From NCBI RefSeq assembly GCF_046195335.1, contig NZ_CP176093.1: 64,000 nucleotides of DNA; one strand, 5' to 3'. The position numbers were made by a program, and so were the translations under genes. The notes beneath the pieces are model-generated. The model had not been told where the DNA came from. It saw only the letters and a list, made by a program, of their open reading frames with translations, and made no database searches. Positions 26,256-35,878 of this stretch are shown in pieces. The DNA is from Methanospirillum lacunae. Its GTDB lineage: Archaea > Halobacteriota > Methanomicrobia > Methanomicrobiales > Methanospirillaceae. The number at the start of each line of letters is the position of its first letter. Within the stretch, counting starts at the first letter, position 1.

Positions 26256-27554
26256 ATGTCAAAAAAACTCACCTTCTCAATTTCTGATACCATCAATGCC
26301 TTCATCACCACCATTCCGGAAATTGAATACACTGACGGGAATCTGAGCGGAACAACCGTAGCAATAAAAGACAATATTTCAACGAAAGGAATAGAGACAA
26401 CCTGCGCCTCAAAAATTTTGAGAGGATATATCCCACCCTATGATGCTCATGTAGTATCGCTTCTTAAATCAGCAGGAGCTGCCATCGTAGGCAAGACAAA
26501 TATGGATGAATTTGGGATGGGCACAACGACTGAGAATAGTGCCTTTGGTCCCACACTCAACCCATGTGACAATAACAGGGTACCTGGCGGTTCATCAGGA
26601 GGCTCTGCAGCAGCGATAGCGGCCGGGTACTGTGATATGGCACTAGGTTCAGATACTGGTGGTTCAATCAGGTGTCCAGCTGCGTTTTGTGGAATAGTCG
26701 GCCTGAAACCAAGTTATGGAAGAGTCTCCCGGTACGGACTTATTGCATATGCAAATTCTCTTGAACAGATTGGCCCAATGGCAAAGGATGTCACCGGAGT
26801 ATCACGTCTCTTCTCAGTAATTGCCGGACATGACAAACGGGATTCAACCTCGGTAGACAGACCTTACACCCATACACCGGACCCTTCAATCAAAGGTCTT
26901 CGTATCGGTCTTCCATCCGAGTTTTTTGGTGAAGGAGTCGATCCTAAAGTTGCTGATACGGTCAAACAGGCAATATCTACTCTCGAAAAAGCCGGTGCAG
27001 AGGCTGTACCCTGCTCCATGCCATCTATGAGTCATGCCCTGGCGGCCTACTATGTTATCTGTACCAGTGAAGCCTCGTCAAACCTTGCACGATTTGATGG
27101 GATTAGATATGGTCCGGGTGGAGATCTTCGAAAGAGTTGGCATGAAGAATTTTCTGATAGAAGACAGGAACGGTTTGGAAAGGAAGTTAGAAGAAGAATA
27201 ATTCTTGGAACTTTTTCTCTCGCAGCCGGATACTTTGGAAGATATTACCAGAAGGCACAGACCGCCAGACAGATGGTTCGTGATGATTTTACAAGGCTAT
27301 TCAAGGAAGTGGATCTTGTTGCAGGTCCAACGATGCCATCTATCGCTTTCAAACTAAAAGAAAAGTCAGACCCTCTGCAAATGTACCTTTCAGATATTCT
27401 GACTGTGCCAGCGAATCTTGCGGGCGTTCCAGCCATATCAGTACCCTGTGGAAAGGTTGATGGTATGCCTGTTGGACTCCAGCTCATTGGAAAGCACTTC
27501 GAGGACGAGAAAGTTATTGATGCTGCATTTGCATACGAGCAGGAGGCAGCCTGA
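26256..27554 (+). CDS. gatA: Aspartyl/glutamyl-tRNA amidotransferase subunit A
   Basis: A 432-residue amidase-signature enzyme that releases ammonia from glutamine for transamidation. The catalytic triad is Lys38 (AIKDN), cis-Ser113 (GGSSGGS) and Ser137 (GSDTGGS); the spacing of 75 and 24 residues matches characterised GatA proteins. It is somewhat shorter than bacterial GatA (about 480). The stop codon overlaps the start of gatB by one base (TGATG). Confidence 0.96.
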   Translation: MSKKLTFSISDTINAFITTIPEIEYTDGNLSGTTVAIKDNISTKGIETTCASKILRGYIPPYDAHVVSLLKSAGAAIVGKTNMDEFGMGTTTENSAFGPTLNPCDNNRVPGGSSGGSAAAIAAGYCDMALGSDTGGSIRCPAAFCGIVGLKPSYGRVSRYGLIAYANSLEQIGPMAKDVTGVSRLFSVIAGHDKRDSTSVDRPYTHTPDPSIKGLRIGLPSEFFGEGVDPKVADTVKQAISTLEKAGAEAVPCSMPSMSHALAAYYVICTSEASSNLARFDGIRYGPGGDLRKSWHEEFSDRRQERFGKEVRRRIILGTFSLAAGYFGRYYQKAQTARQMVRDDFTRLFKEVDLVAGPTMPSIAFKLKEKSDPLQMYLSDILTVPANLAGVPAISVPCGKVDGMPVGLQLIGKHFEDEKVIDAAFAYEQEAA

Positions 27555-28987
27555 TGGAACACGAAGATGTAATTATTGGTCTTGAGATTCATTGTCAGCT
27601 CAATACTAAGTCCAAACTCTTCTGTGGTTGTTCAACTGACTTCAGAGATGACGAACCGAATACACATACTTGTCCGGTATGTCTCGGACTGCCTGGAAGC
27701 ATGCCAGTTGTCAATAAAAAAGTCATCGAATTTGCGATGAGAGTTGCAAAGGCTTTGAACTGTACCGTTTTAAAGGAATGCGATTTTTCCCGGAAAAACT
27801 ACTTTTACCCTGATCTCAACAAAGCATACCAAATCACCCAGTACGATCGCCCACTTGCCGAGTGGGGAAAACTCATGATAGAGGGTGAAGACGGAGAGCG
27901 AGATATCAGGATCACCAGAATACATGTAGAAGAAGATCCGGGTCGGTCAGTTCATATGGGGACTACTGACCGGGGAAAATATACCCTTATTGACTACAAC
28001 CGTGCAGGTATCCCACTCATAGAAATCGTCACCGAACCTGATCTCAGATCACCCAAGGAAGCACGGCGGTTCCTCAACAAACTTCGAGCAACACTTGAAT
28101 ATCTGAATGTTTTTGACAGTGAAAAGGAGGGATCTCTCAGAGTTGATGCCAACATTTCACTCAAGGGGTCTGGAAGAGTGGAAGTCAAAAACATTTCCTC
28201 ATATAAAGGAGTGGAGAAGGCTCTCACTTTTGAGATTACACGGCAGCGTAACGTGATTCGCAGAGGTCAGGTTGTGGCACGGGAAACACGACATTTTCTG
28301 GAGGCCCGGGGAGTCACCACATCATCACGAAGTAAAGAGGAGGAGAATGATTACCGGTATTTCCCTGAACCTGATCTCATGCCGATGCAGGTTTCTGACT
28401 GGGTGGATGGAATAAAACTTCCTGAACTACCGGATGCAAGGCGTGAGAGATTCATGCAACAGTATGGCTGTTCTCTTGAGCATGCACGTACTCTTACCGG
28501 AGGGCTCAAGTTAGCAGAATTCTATGAGGGGGTTGCAAAGACTGATGCAGGTCTTGCAGCAACATGGACTGCCGATTACCTGCTTGGAGAACTCAACTAT
28601 CGTGACTTTTCTATTGATGTCATGCCTCCGGCACATTTCATAGATCTCATTACTCTTCTGAAATCTGATACAATCACAGATAAGAGCGGTGTTGAAATCC
28701 TTCGAACAATTCTGGACCAGATTAAAGCCGGAGAAAAACCGGAGATGCCTACAAAAATTGTAGCACGCCTTGGTCTTGCAAAAACCGGAGGGGATGAGAT
28801 ATCCACAATGGTCAGGGAAGTAATAGCAGAGAACCCTCAGCCTGTTGCTGACTATCATGCAGGAAAAGGTCCTGCTCTGAACTTTTTAGTGGGTCAGGTT
28901 ATGAAGAAGTGTCGTGGACGTGCAGATCCAGGTCACTTAAATGTACTTCTCAGAGAAGAACTTGACAAGTTGCAGGGCGTGGAATAA
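27554..28987 (+). CDS. gatB: Aspartyl/glutamyl-tRNA amidotransferase subunit B
   Basis: A 477-residue GatB kinase/transamidase subunit: GLEIHCQLNTKSKLFC at the start, the zinc cysteines C-x-C...C-P-V-C (residues 24-42), the RKNYFYPDLNKAYQITQ segment, HVEEDPGRS, DYNRAGIPLIEIVTEPD and the C-terminal YqeY-like tRNA-binding domain (about 330-477). It activates the misacylated aspartate with ATP and transfers ammonia from GatA. Translationally coupled to gatA. Confidence 0.96.
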   Translation: MEHEDVIIGLEIHCQLNTKSKLFCGCSTDFRDDEPNTHTCPVCLGLPGSMPVVNKKVIEFAMRVAKALNCTVLKECDFSRKNYFYPDLNKAYQITQYDRPLAEWGKLMIEGEDGERDIRITRIHVEEDPGRSVHMGTTDRGKYTLIDYNRAGIPLIEIVTEPDLRSPKEARRFLNKLRATLEYLNVFDSEKEGSLRVDANISLKGSGRVEVKNISSYKGVEKALTFEITRQRNVIRRGQVVARETRHFLEARGVTTSSRSKEEENDYRYFPEPDLMPMQVSDWVDGIKLPELPDARRERFMQQYGCSLEHARTLTGGLKLAEFYEGVAKTDAGLAATWTADYLLGELNYRDFSIDVMPPAHFIDLITLLKSDTITDKSGVEILRTILDQIKAGEKPEMPTKIVARLGLAKTGGDEISTMVREVIAENPQPVADYHAGKGPALNFLVGQVMKKCRGRADPGHLNVLLREELDKLQGVE

Positions 28988-29008
28988 ACAAAGGATTGGG
29001 ATATCAAT

Positions 29009-31804
29009 ATGCATCTAATCATCGCGGAAAAGAATATTGTTGCGAATCGTATCGCACAGATACTTGCCGGCAAAGAGAAGATATCCCAGAAAAAAGAGGG
29101 AGGTGTCAATCTTTACCAGTTTGGAGATACGGCCACAATCGGACTTCGTGGTCATGTGGTGGAGATCGATTTTGTGGAAGGATACACAAACTGGCGATCA
29201 GAGACCCATCCTCCCCGTTCTCTCATAGATGCCGGTGTTCTTAAACGACCAACCGAACCAGCGATTGTAAAACTTGTCCAAAAATTATCAAAGAAAGCTG
29301 ACCGGGTTACGATTGCTACTGATTTTGATACTGAAGGAGAACTTATTGGAAAAGAGGCATTTGAACTCGTCCGTGCGGTCAACCAGAAGGTCAAAGTGGA
29401 TCGTGCCCGGTTTTCTGCCATCACTCCTGAAGAGATCAATCATGCCTTTTCAAATGCCTCTGATATTGATTTCGATCTGGCAGCAGCAGGAGAGGCCAGG
29501 CAGATTGTAGACCTGCTCTGGGGTGCTTCACTAACCCGGTTCATCAGTCTTGCTGCACGACGGGGAGGAAACAATATCCTTTCTGTAGGAAGAGTACAGA
29601 GCCCCACTCTCGCCATGATCGTAGATAGGGAACGTGAGATAGAATCTTTTATTCCCGAACCTTACTGGGAACTTTCCCTTGACACAGAAAAGGATGGGGA
29701 GACTTTCAGTGCACGCCATATCAACGGAAAGTTCACAGATAAAGAGCAGGCAGATACAGCATATGCTGCGACGAAAAAACCCCTGAAGGTGACCGATGTC
29801 AAAGAAGGAACGAGAGCTGACAAAGCACCAACACCATTTGACACCACCGGATTTATCGTCGCAGCCGCACGACTCGGGCTTTCTGCAGCAAATGCAATGC
29901 GCATTGCTGAAGACCTTTACATGAATGGATACATCTCGTATCCAAGAACTGATAACACAATATATCCCCCATCTCTGAACCTGGAATCCATTCTTGATAC
30001 CCTTTCCAAGACTCAATTCAAAAAAGAGGTAGACTGGGTCAGAAAGAACAGACGTAAAACACCTACACAGGGAAAGAAATCTTCTACTGATCATCCTCCT
30101 ATCCATCCGGCAGGGGCTGCTACACCAGAGCAACTTGGTGAAAACTGGAAGGTGTATGAACTGGTAGTACGCCGGTTCCTTGCAACACTTTCCCCTGATG
30201 CAGAATGGATGACGATGAAGATCAACCTCACTGCATCCAAAGAAGGATACACTTCAACAGGAAGCAGGCTCAAGGAAGCCGGTTGGAGAACGGTATACAC
30301 GTACTCTGATGCCAAGGATTCTATTCTGCCAGTCGTAAAACCCGGAGAGGAACTTCCAATCAAGAATGTAAATCTTGAAGAGAAACAGACTCAGCCTCCA
30401 CCGCGATACTCCCAAAGCAAACTTATCCAGGTAATGGAAGAACTTGGACTTGGAACAAAGTCCACCAGGCATGAGGTTATCCAGAAACTTGTTGGCAGGA
30501 AGTACATCGAAGGAAACCCGCTCAGGCCGACTCTCGTTGGAAGAGCGGTTACTGAGTCACTCGAAGGACACGCTTCTGAGATTACGAGTCCTGAAATGAC
30601 CAGTACTCTTGAATCCGCGATGGAGGATATCAAGGTTAAGAAGCAGTCACGAGACCTGGTCGTCACTGATTCCAGGGTCATGCTGCATAAGGTCTTTGAT
30701 GCGCTTGAGCCCAACAGTGAACTTATCGGTAGAGAGATTATGGATCAGACCGATGAGGAACTGACTATTGGTCCATGTCCGATATGCGGGAAAGACCTTC
30801 GTATCAGGCGTAAAGGTGTCTCTCAATTTATTGGCTGTACTGGATATCCGGACTGTACTTTCAATATCAGTCTCCCAAGTTCCATGTGGGGAGGTGCCGT
30901 CAGAACCAAGGCAGTCTGCGAGATCCATAATCTCAATCACATCAGTCTCATTGCCAAGGGATCGCGTCCCTGGGAGATGGGCTGTCCACTTTGCCAGCTC
31001 ATCACTCAGCAAAAGGACATCTTTGCAATGATTCCTTCTATGACAGAAAAGATCAGAGAGGATCTTTTGTCAGCAAAAATTTACTCTGCTTTTGAACTTG
31101 GAAAAATGGATCCAGAAGCTCTTATGAAAGCAATAGGAGTCACAAAAAAGGCAGCAGAGCAACTTATCAAAGAGACTCTCGATGTGATGGCACTCCTAAA
31201 AAAGCGTTCAGAATGCAAAAAATTCATGAAGCAGTTCGTCCCGCCAAAACGGGGACGTAGTCACACCAAGGTGATGTCTTCATTCACAGCTTCCGGAATA
31301 AACAGTATTGATGATCTCTCAAAAGTCTGTGTTGAAGATCTCAAGAAAGCAGGGCTGACAGAAGAAGAAGCAAACACACTCAAAGCCGAAGCAGTTCTTC
31401 TTACAAGTAAAAACCAACTCAAAGAGATCGGAGTACCAACCACCTCCCTGCGGAAATACCAGGAAGCAGGGTTTATTGGACCTGAGGATCTTTTAGGATC
31501 ACATCCTGCTTACATCAGCCTGAAATCAGGTGTTTCAATCGATACAGTAAGTAAACACGTTGCACTGGTTGCACAATATCTCAATAAAGAACAACCTGTA
31601 AAAATTACAAAGAAACATCTTGAAAAAGGTCGTGAAGAACTTCTCAGTCTAAAGGGTATTAGTGAACCTGTGCTTGAGCAATTATACTGTGCGGGAATCA
31701 TTGACCTCAAATCACTTAGTACTGCAAATCCTGATAAGGCTGCAAAAATTTGCGGACTTTCAAAAGAGAAGATAAAACAGTTCAAGGCAGCAGTCCCTGT
31801 CTGA
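29009..31804 (+). CDS. topA: DNA topoisomerase I (type IA) with long HhH-rich C-terminus
   Basis: A 931-residue type IA topoisomerase that relaxes negative supercoils. TOPRIM motifs: IIAEKN near residue 4 and ATDFDTEGE near 108; the active-site tyrosine is Y311 in YISYPRTDN. A four-cysteine zinc ribbon starts at C590-x-x-C593 (CPICGKDL, then CTGYPDC). Beyond about 650 the protein carries a further 280 residues with repeated helix-hairpin-helix-like segments (for example LKKAGLTEEEANTLK and LKGISEPVLEQLYCAG), an extension seen in archaeal TopA of this group and likely to add DNA contacts. It follows gatB by 21 bases on the same strand. Confidence 0.93.
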   Translation: MHLIIAEKNIVANRIAQILAGKEKISQKKEGGVNLYQFGDTATIGLRGHVVEIDFVEGYTNWRSETHPPRSLIDAGVLKRPTEPAIVKLVQKLSKKADRVTIATDFDTEGELIGKEAFELVRAVNQKVKVDRARFSAITPEEINHAFSNASDIDFDLAAAGEARQIVDLLWGASLTRFISLAARRGGNNILSVGRVQSPTLAMIVDREREIESFIPEPYWELSLDTEKDGETFSARHINGKFTDKEQADTAYAATKKPLKVTDVKEGTRADKAPTPFDTTGFIVAAARLGLSAANAMRIAEDLYMNGYISYPRTDNTIYPPSLNLESILDTLSKTQFKKEVDWVRKNRRKTPTQGKKSSTDHPPIHPAGAATPEQLGENWKVYELVVRRFLATLSPDAEWMTMKINLTASKEGYTSTGSRLKEAGWRTVYTYSDAKDSILPVVKPGEELPIKNVNLEEKQTQPPPRYSQSKLIQVMEELGLGTKSTRHEVIQKLVGRKYIEGNPLRPTLVGRAVTESLEGHASEITSPEMTSTLESAMEDIKVKKQSRDLVVTDSRVMLHKVFDALEPNSELIGREIMDQTDEELTIGPCPICGKDLRIRRKGVSQFIGCTGYPDCTFNISLPSSMWGGAVRTKAVCEIHNLNHISLIAKGSRPWEMGCPLCQLITQQKDIFAMIPSMTEKIREDLLSAKIYSAFELGKMDPEALMKAIGVTKKAAEQLIKETLDVMALLKKRSECKKFMKQFVPPKRGRSHTKVMSSFTASGINSIDDLSKVCVEDLKKAGLTEEEANTLKAEAVLLTSKNQLKEIGVPTTSLRKYQEAGFIGPEDLLGSHPAYISLKSGVSIDTVSKHVALVAQYLNKEQPVKITKKHLEKGREELLSLKGISEPVLEQLYCAGIIDLKSLSTANPDKAAKICGLSKEKIKQFKAAVPV

Positions 31805-31864
31805 ACTGCAATCTATTTCCCTTCTTACGGCGAGTCTTAAGAAGAATCCGAGGCTGGACCAGTT

Positions 31865-32551
31865 ATGTATACAAAATGGAAGACCTGGGCTCATGTTACC
31901 AAACTCGATCCAGATAAGAACCTGAACGAGGATCAGCTGGCAGAGATAGCCACAAGTGGCACTGATGCCCTGATGCTCTCAGGAACCCTGAATATTACAA
32001 AAGAGAACATGCAGGAGCTTCGGGATCAGGTCAGGGAATATGGGCTTCCCCTGGTAGTTGAACCAGCCGGTCCTGAAGCTGTTATCGCAGAGGGGATTGA
32101 TCTTCTCTATATTGCCAGCGTGATGAACACCAATCAGGCACAATGGATTGTTGGCAAACACAAAGAATGGGCCCTCCACAATAAAGTCCAATGGGACAGG
32201 GTCATTCAGGAAGCATACATTGTTCTCAACCCGAATTCATCTGTCGCGAAAGTAACAGGATCAGACTGTTCAATAGGAGCTCAGGAAGTTGCAGCTTATG
32301 CTGAAGTAGCTGACCATTTCTTCCAGTTTCCTGTTGTCTACATCGAATATAGTGGAACGTATGGTAACCCTGAAATTGTGAAAGCTGCAGCAGAAGCAAT
32401 AGACAATGCTGTTCTCTACTATGGTGGAGGAATCGATTCAGGTGAGAAGGCAGCAGAGATGGCTCAATATGCTGATACTATCGTTGTTGGAAATGCAGTC
32501 TATGACAAAGGTGTCCAGACCCTGATAGAGACAGTTCAGGCTATTCAGTAA
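31865..32551 (+). CDS. Geranylgeranylglyceryl phosphate synthase
   Basis: A 228-residue TIM-barrel enzyme of the PcrB/GGGPS family. It begins KWKTWAHVTKLDPDK, where the DP pair binds magnesium; PAG/EPAGPEA, YIEYSGTYG and the phosphate-binding YYGGGIDSGEKA and VVGNAVYDKG loops complete the active site. It makes the first ether bond of archaeal membrane lipids from sn-glycerol-1-phosphate and geranylgeranyl diphosphate. The gene lies between topA and the TrmJ-like methylase, all rightward with short gaps. Confidence 0.93.
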   Translation: MYTKWKTWAHVTKLDPDKNLNEDQLAEIATSGTDALMLSGTLNITKENMQELRDQVREYGLPLVVEPAGPEAVIAEGIDLLYIASVMNTNQAQWIVGKHKEWALHNKVQWDRVIQEAYIVLNPNSSVAKVTGSDCSIGAQEVAAYAEVADHFFQFPVVYIEYSGTYGNPEIVKAAAEAIDNAVLYYGGGIDSGEKAAEMAQYADTIVVGNAVYDKGVQTLIETVQAIQ

Positions 32552-32560
32552 TTTTTTTTA

Positions 32561-33340
32561 ATGCCACGTATTAGGATTGTTCTGGTAGAACCTCTCTATG
32601 AGGGAAATGTCGGTTTTTCAGCACGGGTGATGAAAAACTTTGGATTTACTGATCTTGTTCTCATCAATCCATGTCCTCTTGGCATTGATGCATTTGCACG
32701 GGCATCACATGCAAAGGATGTCTTAGAGCAGGCTGTGGTTACAGATCTGGAAGATATTTTTGCTACGAGTAATATGATTATTGCAACTACCGGCGCTCTC
32801 TCTCATTCTGCGTGCCATCCTATAAGGATGCCATTTTACTCTCCTAAAGAACTGCGTGAGATGATATCAGATACTGAAGGAACCATATCCATACTCTTTG
32901 GAAGAGAAAACTGGGGACTCAACAACGAAGAAGTCAGAAGATCAGATATAATCTGCACTATTCCAACTTCAGATATCTATCCGATTGTCAATCTCTCACA
33001 TGCGGTTGGAATTCTCTGCTATGAATTAGCGAATATTTCAAAAGGGGAAATCGCCCTTGCATCTCCTGAAGAAATGACACATCTGTATTCACATATCGAT
33101 GAATATCTTGATCTCGTGGATCACCCACGATTCAAACGCGAATCCACAATGACCCTGATACGCCGGATTCTTGGAAGGTGTAATCTGACGTGGAGAGAAG
33201 CTACAACTATCCATGGACTTCTTCGAAGATCAGAATGGAGATTTGTTCCAAAAGATCATGACGATGGATGCCAGGATAGCAATAGAAAGACAGACAGTAA
33301 ATACGATCCAGACGATACCGATAGTAATGATCCTTGTTGA
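32561..33340 (+). CDS. trmJ: SPOUT tRNA methyltransferase, TrmJ type
   Basis: A 259-residue SPOUT-family enzyme. Motif 1 is VEPLYEGNVGFSARVMKNFG (N-x-G-x-x-x-R), motif 2 FGRENWGLNNEEV and motif 3 IPTSDIYPIVNLSHAVGILCYEL, forming the trefoil-knot SAM site. TrmJ methylates the 2'-O of nucleotide 32; archaeal members act on C32. The C-terminal 70 residues contain the dimer helices seen in the family. An eight-T run precedes the ATG. The 3' end overlaps the dcd start by 14 bases. Confidence 0.87.
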   Translation: MPRIRIVLVEPLYEGNVGFSARVMKNFGFTDLVLINPCPLGIDAFARASHAKDVLEQAVVTDLEDIFATSNMIIATTGALSHSACHPIRMPFYSPKELREMISDTEGTISILFGRENWGLNNEEVRRSDIICTIPTSDIYPIVNLSHAVGILCYELANISKGEIALASPEEMTHLYSHIDEYLDLVDHPRFKRESTMTLIRRILGRCNLTWREATTIHGLLRRSEWRFVPKDHDDGCQDSNRKTDSKYDPDDTDSNDPC

Positions 33341-33878
33341 CTGGCAGATCGTTGATCGCATCAGGCGGGGCTTTATCACCGTTGATCCCTACAAACCTGA
33401 ACTTGTTCAGCCAAATTCTCTGGACATTAGGTTAGGTAACCATTTTGCATGGTATGAAACCTGTGACGATGTTATTGACCCTTTTGACTGTGACTCTGTC
33501 ACGAGTAAAACACAGGAGATGACAGCAGAGAGCATAGTTCTCCATCCGGGTCAGTTTATTCTTGCGGAGACTATGGAACTTATCGAACTGCCGGATAATA
33601 TTGTTGCCAGTATTGAAGGAAAGAGTAGTATCGCAAGACTTGGAGTTGAACTTCATCAGACCGGAGGCTGGATTGACGCAGGTTTCAGGGGCAGCATTAC
33701 TCTGGAGATGTGTAACGTAAATCATCGCCCGGTCAGACTTCATGCAGGAATGTCAATTGGTCAACTTGTGTTTTACAGCACAGAACGGGCTGAATGTCCA
33801 TATAATTCAAAGCATGATGCAAAATACATGAACCAGCGCCAGGCCACCCTTTCACGATATTACGAAAACAAACAATAG
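33327..33878 (+). CDS. dcd: dCTP deaminase
   Basis: I start this gene at the ATG of 33327 (MILVDWQIVDRI), the normal family start, giving 183 residues; the frame is open 38 codons further upstream within trmJ but that part is unrelated. Motifs: VQPNSLDIRLG, the IEGKSSIARLGVELHQTGGWIDAGFRG-type active-site loop (shown here in two adjoining pieces, residues about 91-118), catalytic Glu in GSITLEM, and QRQATLS at the C-terminus. The enzyme turns dCTP into dUTP (and in some methanogens on to dUMP) for thymidylate synthesis. Overlaps trmJ by 14 bases. Confidence 0.93.
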   Translation: MILVDWQIVDRIRRGFITVDPYKPELVQPNSLDIRLGNHFAWYETCDDVIDPFDCDSVTSKTQEMTAESIVLHPGQFILAETMELIELPDNIVASIEGKSSIARLGVELHQTGGWIDAGFRGSITLEMCNVNHRPVRLHAGMSIGQLVFYSTERAECPYNSKHDAKYMNQRQATLSRYYENKQ

Positions 33879-33938
33879 GCTGTGTTTTATTGCCAATGAG
33901 CGCCAATAGATTCGGGTATTGATTCCGGAGAATAATTC

Positions 33939-35771
33939 ATGCGCCTTCTTTTGATACATTCAGATCATATTGAATACGAAGCGAAGAAAAAGACAAAATT
34001 CGCTGAGGACCCTTGTAATCCATCTGATTCGTTTGATGAATCCCTCGTTGCGTTCTGCGCAGTAGAGGCACCAGACGAGGATGGAATTGAAGATGTTGTA
34101 ACTCAGGCTGTTGCATCCATTGAAGAGATGTCAGGTCAGACCAAATGCAGGAGAGTAATGGTATACCCATATGCTCATCTGAGCAGCGATCTCTCTTCAC
34201 CTGACATTGCAGTAGAAGCACTCAAAGCATTAGAGACTTCTCTTGCTGAAGCAGGCTTTGAGGTAAAACGTGCCCCATTCGGCTGGTACAAATCTTTCAC
34301 TGTTTCATGCAAAGGTCATCCACTTTCAGAGCTTTCACGTACACTCACCCCGTCAGAAGATGTTGTCAAGGTGGAGAAATCTCCGGTCACCCACAAATTC
34401 TTTGTGATGACTCCTGACGGTTCCACACATGATTATCAGAAATTTGTTGATGATTCACCATTTGGCTGTTTGATCAAGAAAGAGACTGGCATTCCTGTAC
34501 CAGCGGGAGGAGAGCCAATTCATGTCGATCTGATGAGAACAAAGGAGTTCGTGGATTATGAACCGGTCTCCGATGTTGGTCACCTCAGATGGATGCCACG
34601 TGGGAAACTTGTCCGTGATCTTCTTGCAGACTATGCACTTGCAATGGTTCTTGAACATGGTGCAAGTCCGGTAGAAACGCCTGTGATGTATGACCTTGCT
34701 GACAAGGCAATCTATGAACATGCAGACAAGTTTGGAGAGAGGCAATACCGGTTCAAGAGCGGTAACCGCAACATGATGCTCAGGTTTGCAGCATGCTTTG
34801 GAATGTTTACCATCATGCGGAACATGCACATCTCACCAAACAATCTTCCAATGAAGATGTATGAGCTCTCCACCTATTCATTCCGACATGAACAGAAGGG
34901 AGAGGTCATCGGTCTGAAAAGATTACGTGCTTTTACCATGCCTGATATGCATTCCCTTTGTAAGGACATGTCAGATGCCCTTCAGTGCTTTGAAGAGCAG
35001 CTTGCAATGGGATGGCAGACCGGAGTAGACTTTGGTACTCAGCTTGTAGCTGTGTTCAGGTGTACTGAAGAATTCTACAAAAACAATGAAGCATGGATCA
35101 AAAAGATTGTTGCCCAGTCAAAGGTCCCGGTTTTGATTGAGACACTCTCAGATCGTGTTCACTACTGGATTGCAAAGATAGATCTTGCTGCAATTGATGG
35201 ACAGCAGCGACCAATCGAAAACCCGACCGTTCAGATTGATGTGGAAAGTTCACGGAGATTTGGAATCAAGTATCATCTCAATGATGGAACCGAGGTTTTT
35301 CCACCGATTCTTCACTGTTCACCTACCGGATCTGTTGAGCGTGTCTTTTGCGCAATTCTTGAAAATACCGCAAACCAGAAAGTTGCCCACCTTCCAACCT
35401 GGTTATCTCCAACCCAGGTACGGGTAATTCCGGTTGCAGAACGCCATGGACAGGCTGCTGAAAAAATAGCAAATACACTCACAGCAGCACGGATCAGAGC
35501 AGATTACGACAACCGGGAAGAATCAGTCGGGAAGAAAGTCAGAGAAGCAGGAATGGACTGGGTTCCTTACGTAGTAGTTATTGGTGACAGCGAAGCAGAG
35601 TCCGGAAACCTTACCGTTACTGTAAGGATGAAGTCTGAACCCAATAAACCGTTCAAGATCACCTGCACAGTTGATGAACTCATAAAGACTGTTCAGGATG
35701 AAATTTCCGGAAAACCTTACCGGCCTTTATATACCCAGAAATTACTATCCATGCAACCCCGATACATCTAA
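33939..35771 (+). CDS. thrS: Threonyl-tRNA synthetase, archaeal type
   Basis: A 610-residue class II synthetase. Residues 1-140 are the archaeal editing domain, homologous to D-aminoacyl-tRNA deacylase (MRLLLIHSDHIEYEAKKKT), which removes serine from tRNA-Thr. The catalytic domain follows with motif 2 MYELSTYSFRHEQKGEV and zinc ligands typical for ThrRS (AACFGMF, SFRHE, HCSPTGSVER), and the anticodon-binding domain is at about 500-600. The ATG is preceded by CCGGAG at good distance. It closes the rightward information-processing block. Confidence 0.95.
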   Translation: MRLLLIHSDHIEYEAKKKTKFAEDPCNPSDSFDESLVAFCAVEAPDEDGIEDVVTQAVASIEEMSGQTKCRRVMVYPYAHLSSDLSSPDIAVEALKALETSLAEAGFEVKRAPFGWYKSFTVSCKGHPLSELSRTLTPSEDVVKVEKSPVTHKFFVMTPDGSTHDYQKFVDDSPFGCLIKKETGIPVPAGGEPIHVDLMRTKEFVDYEPVSDVGHLRWMPRGKLVRDLLADYALAMVLEHGASPVETPVMYDLADKAIYEHADKFGERQYRFKSGNRNMMLRFAACFGMFTIMRNMHISPNNLPMKMYELSTYSFRHEQKGEVIGLKRLRAFTMPDMHSLCKDMSDALQCFEEQLAMGWQTGVDFGTQLVAVFRCTEEFYKNNEAWIKKIVAQSKVPVLIETLSDRVHYWIAKIDLAAIDGQQRPIENPTVQIDVESSRRFGIKYHLNDGTEVFPPILHCSPTGSVERVFCAILENTANQKVAHLPTWLSPTQVRVIPVAERHGQAAEKIANTLTAARIRADYDNREESVGKKVREAGMDWVPYVVVIGDSEAESGNLTVTVRMKSEPNKPFKITCTVDELIKTVQDEISGKPYRPLYTQKLLSMQPRYI

Positions 35772-35878
35772 CTCTTTTTTTCCGGGTGAGAAATATCCAA
35801 AATAGTATCCATCAGATAAATCCTTGATTACTTTCTGAAAAGATCACAAAAAAAGAAAATTCTGAAATCAGTGGATAT

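Noticed and set aside
29531..30133. 200-codon frame antisense to topA
   Set aside because: Phe/Cys-rich shadow of the topoisomerase, no independent evidence.
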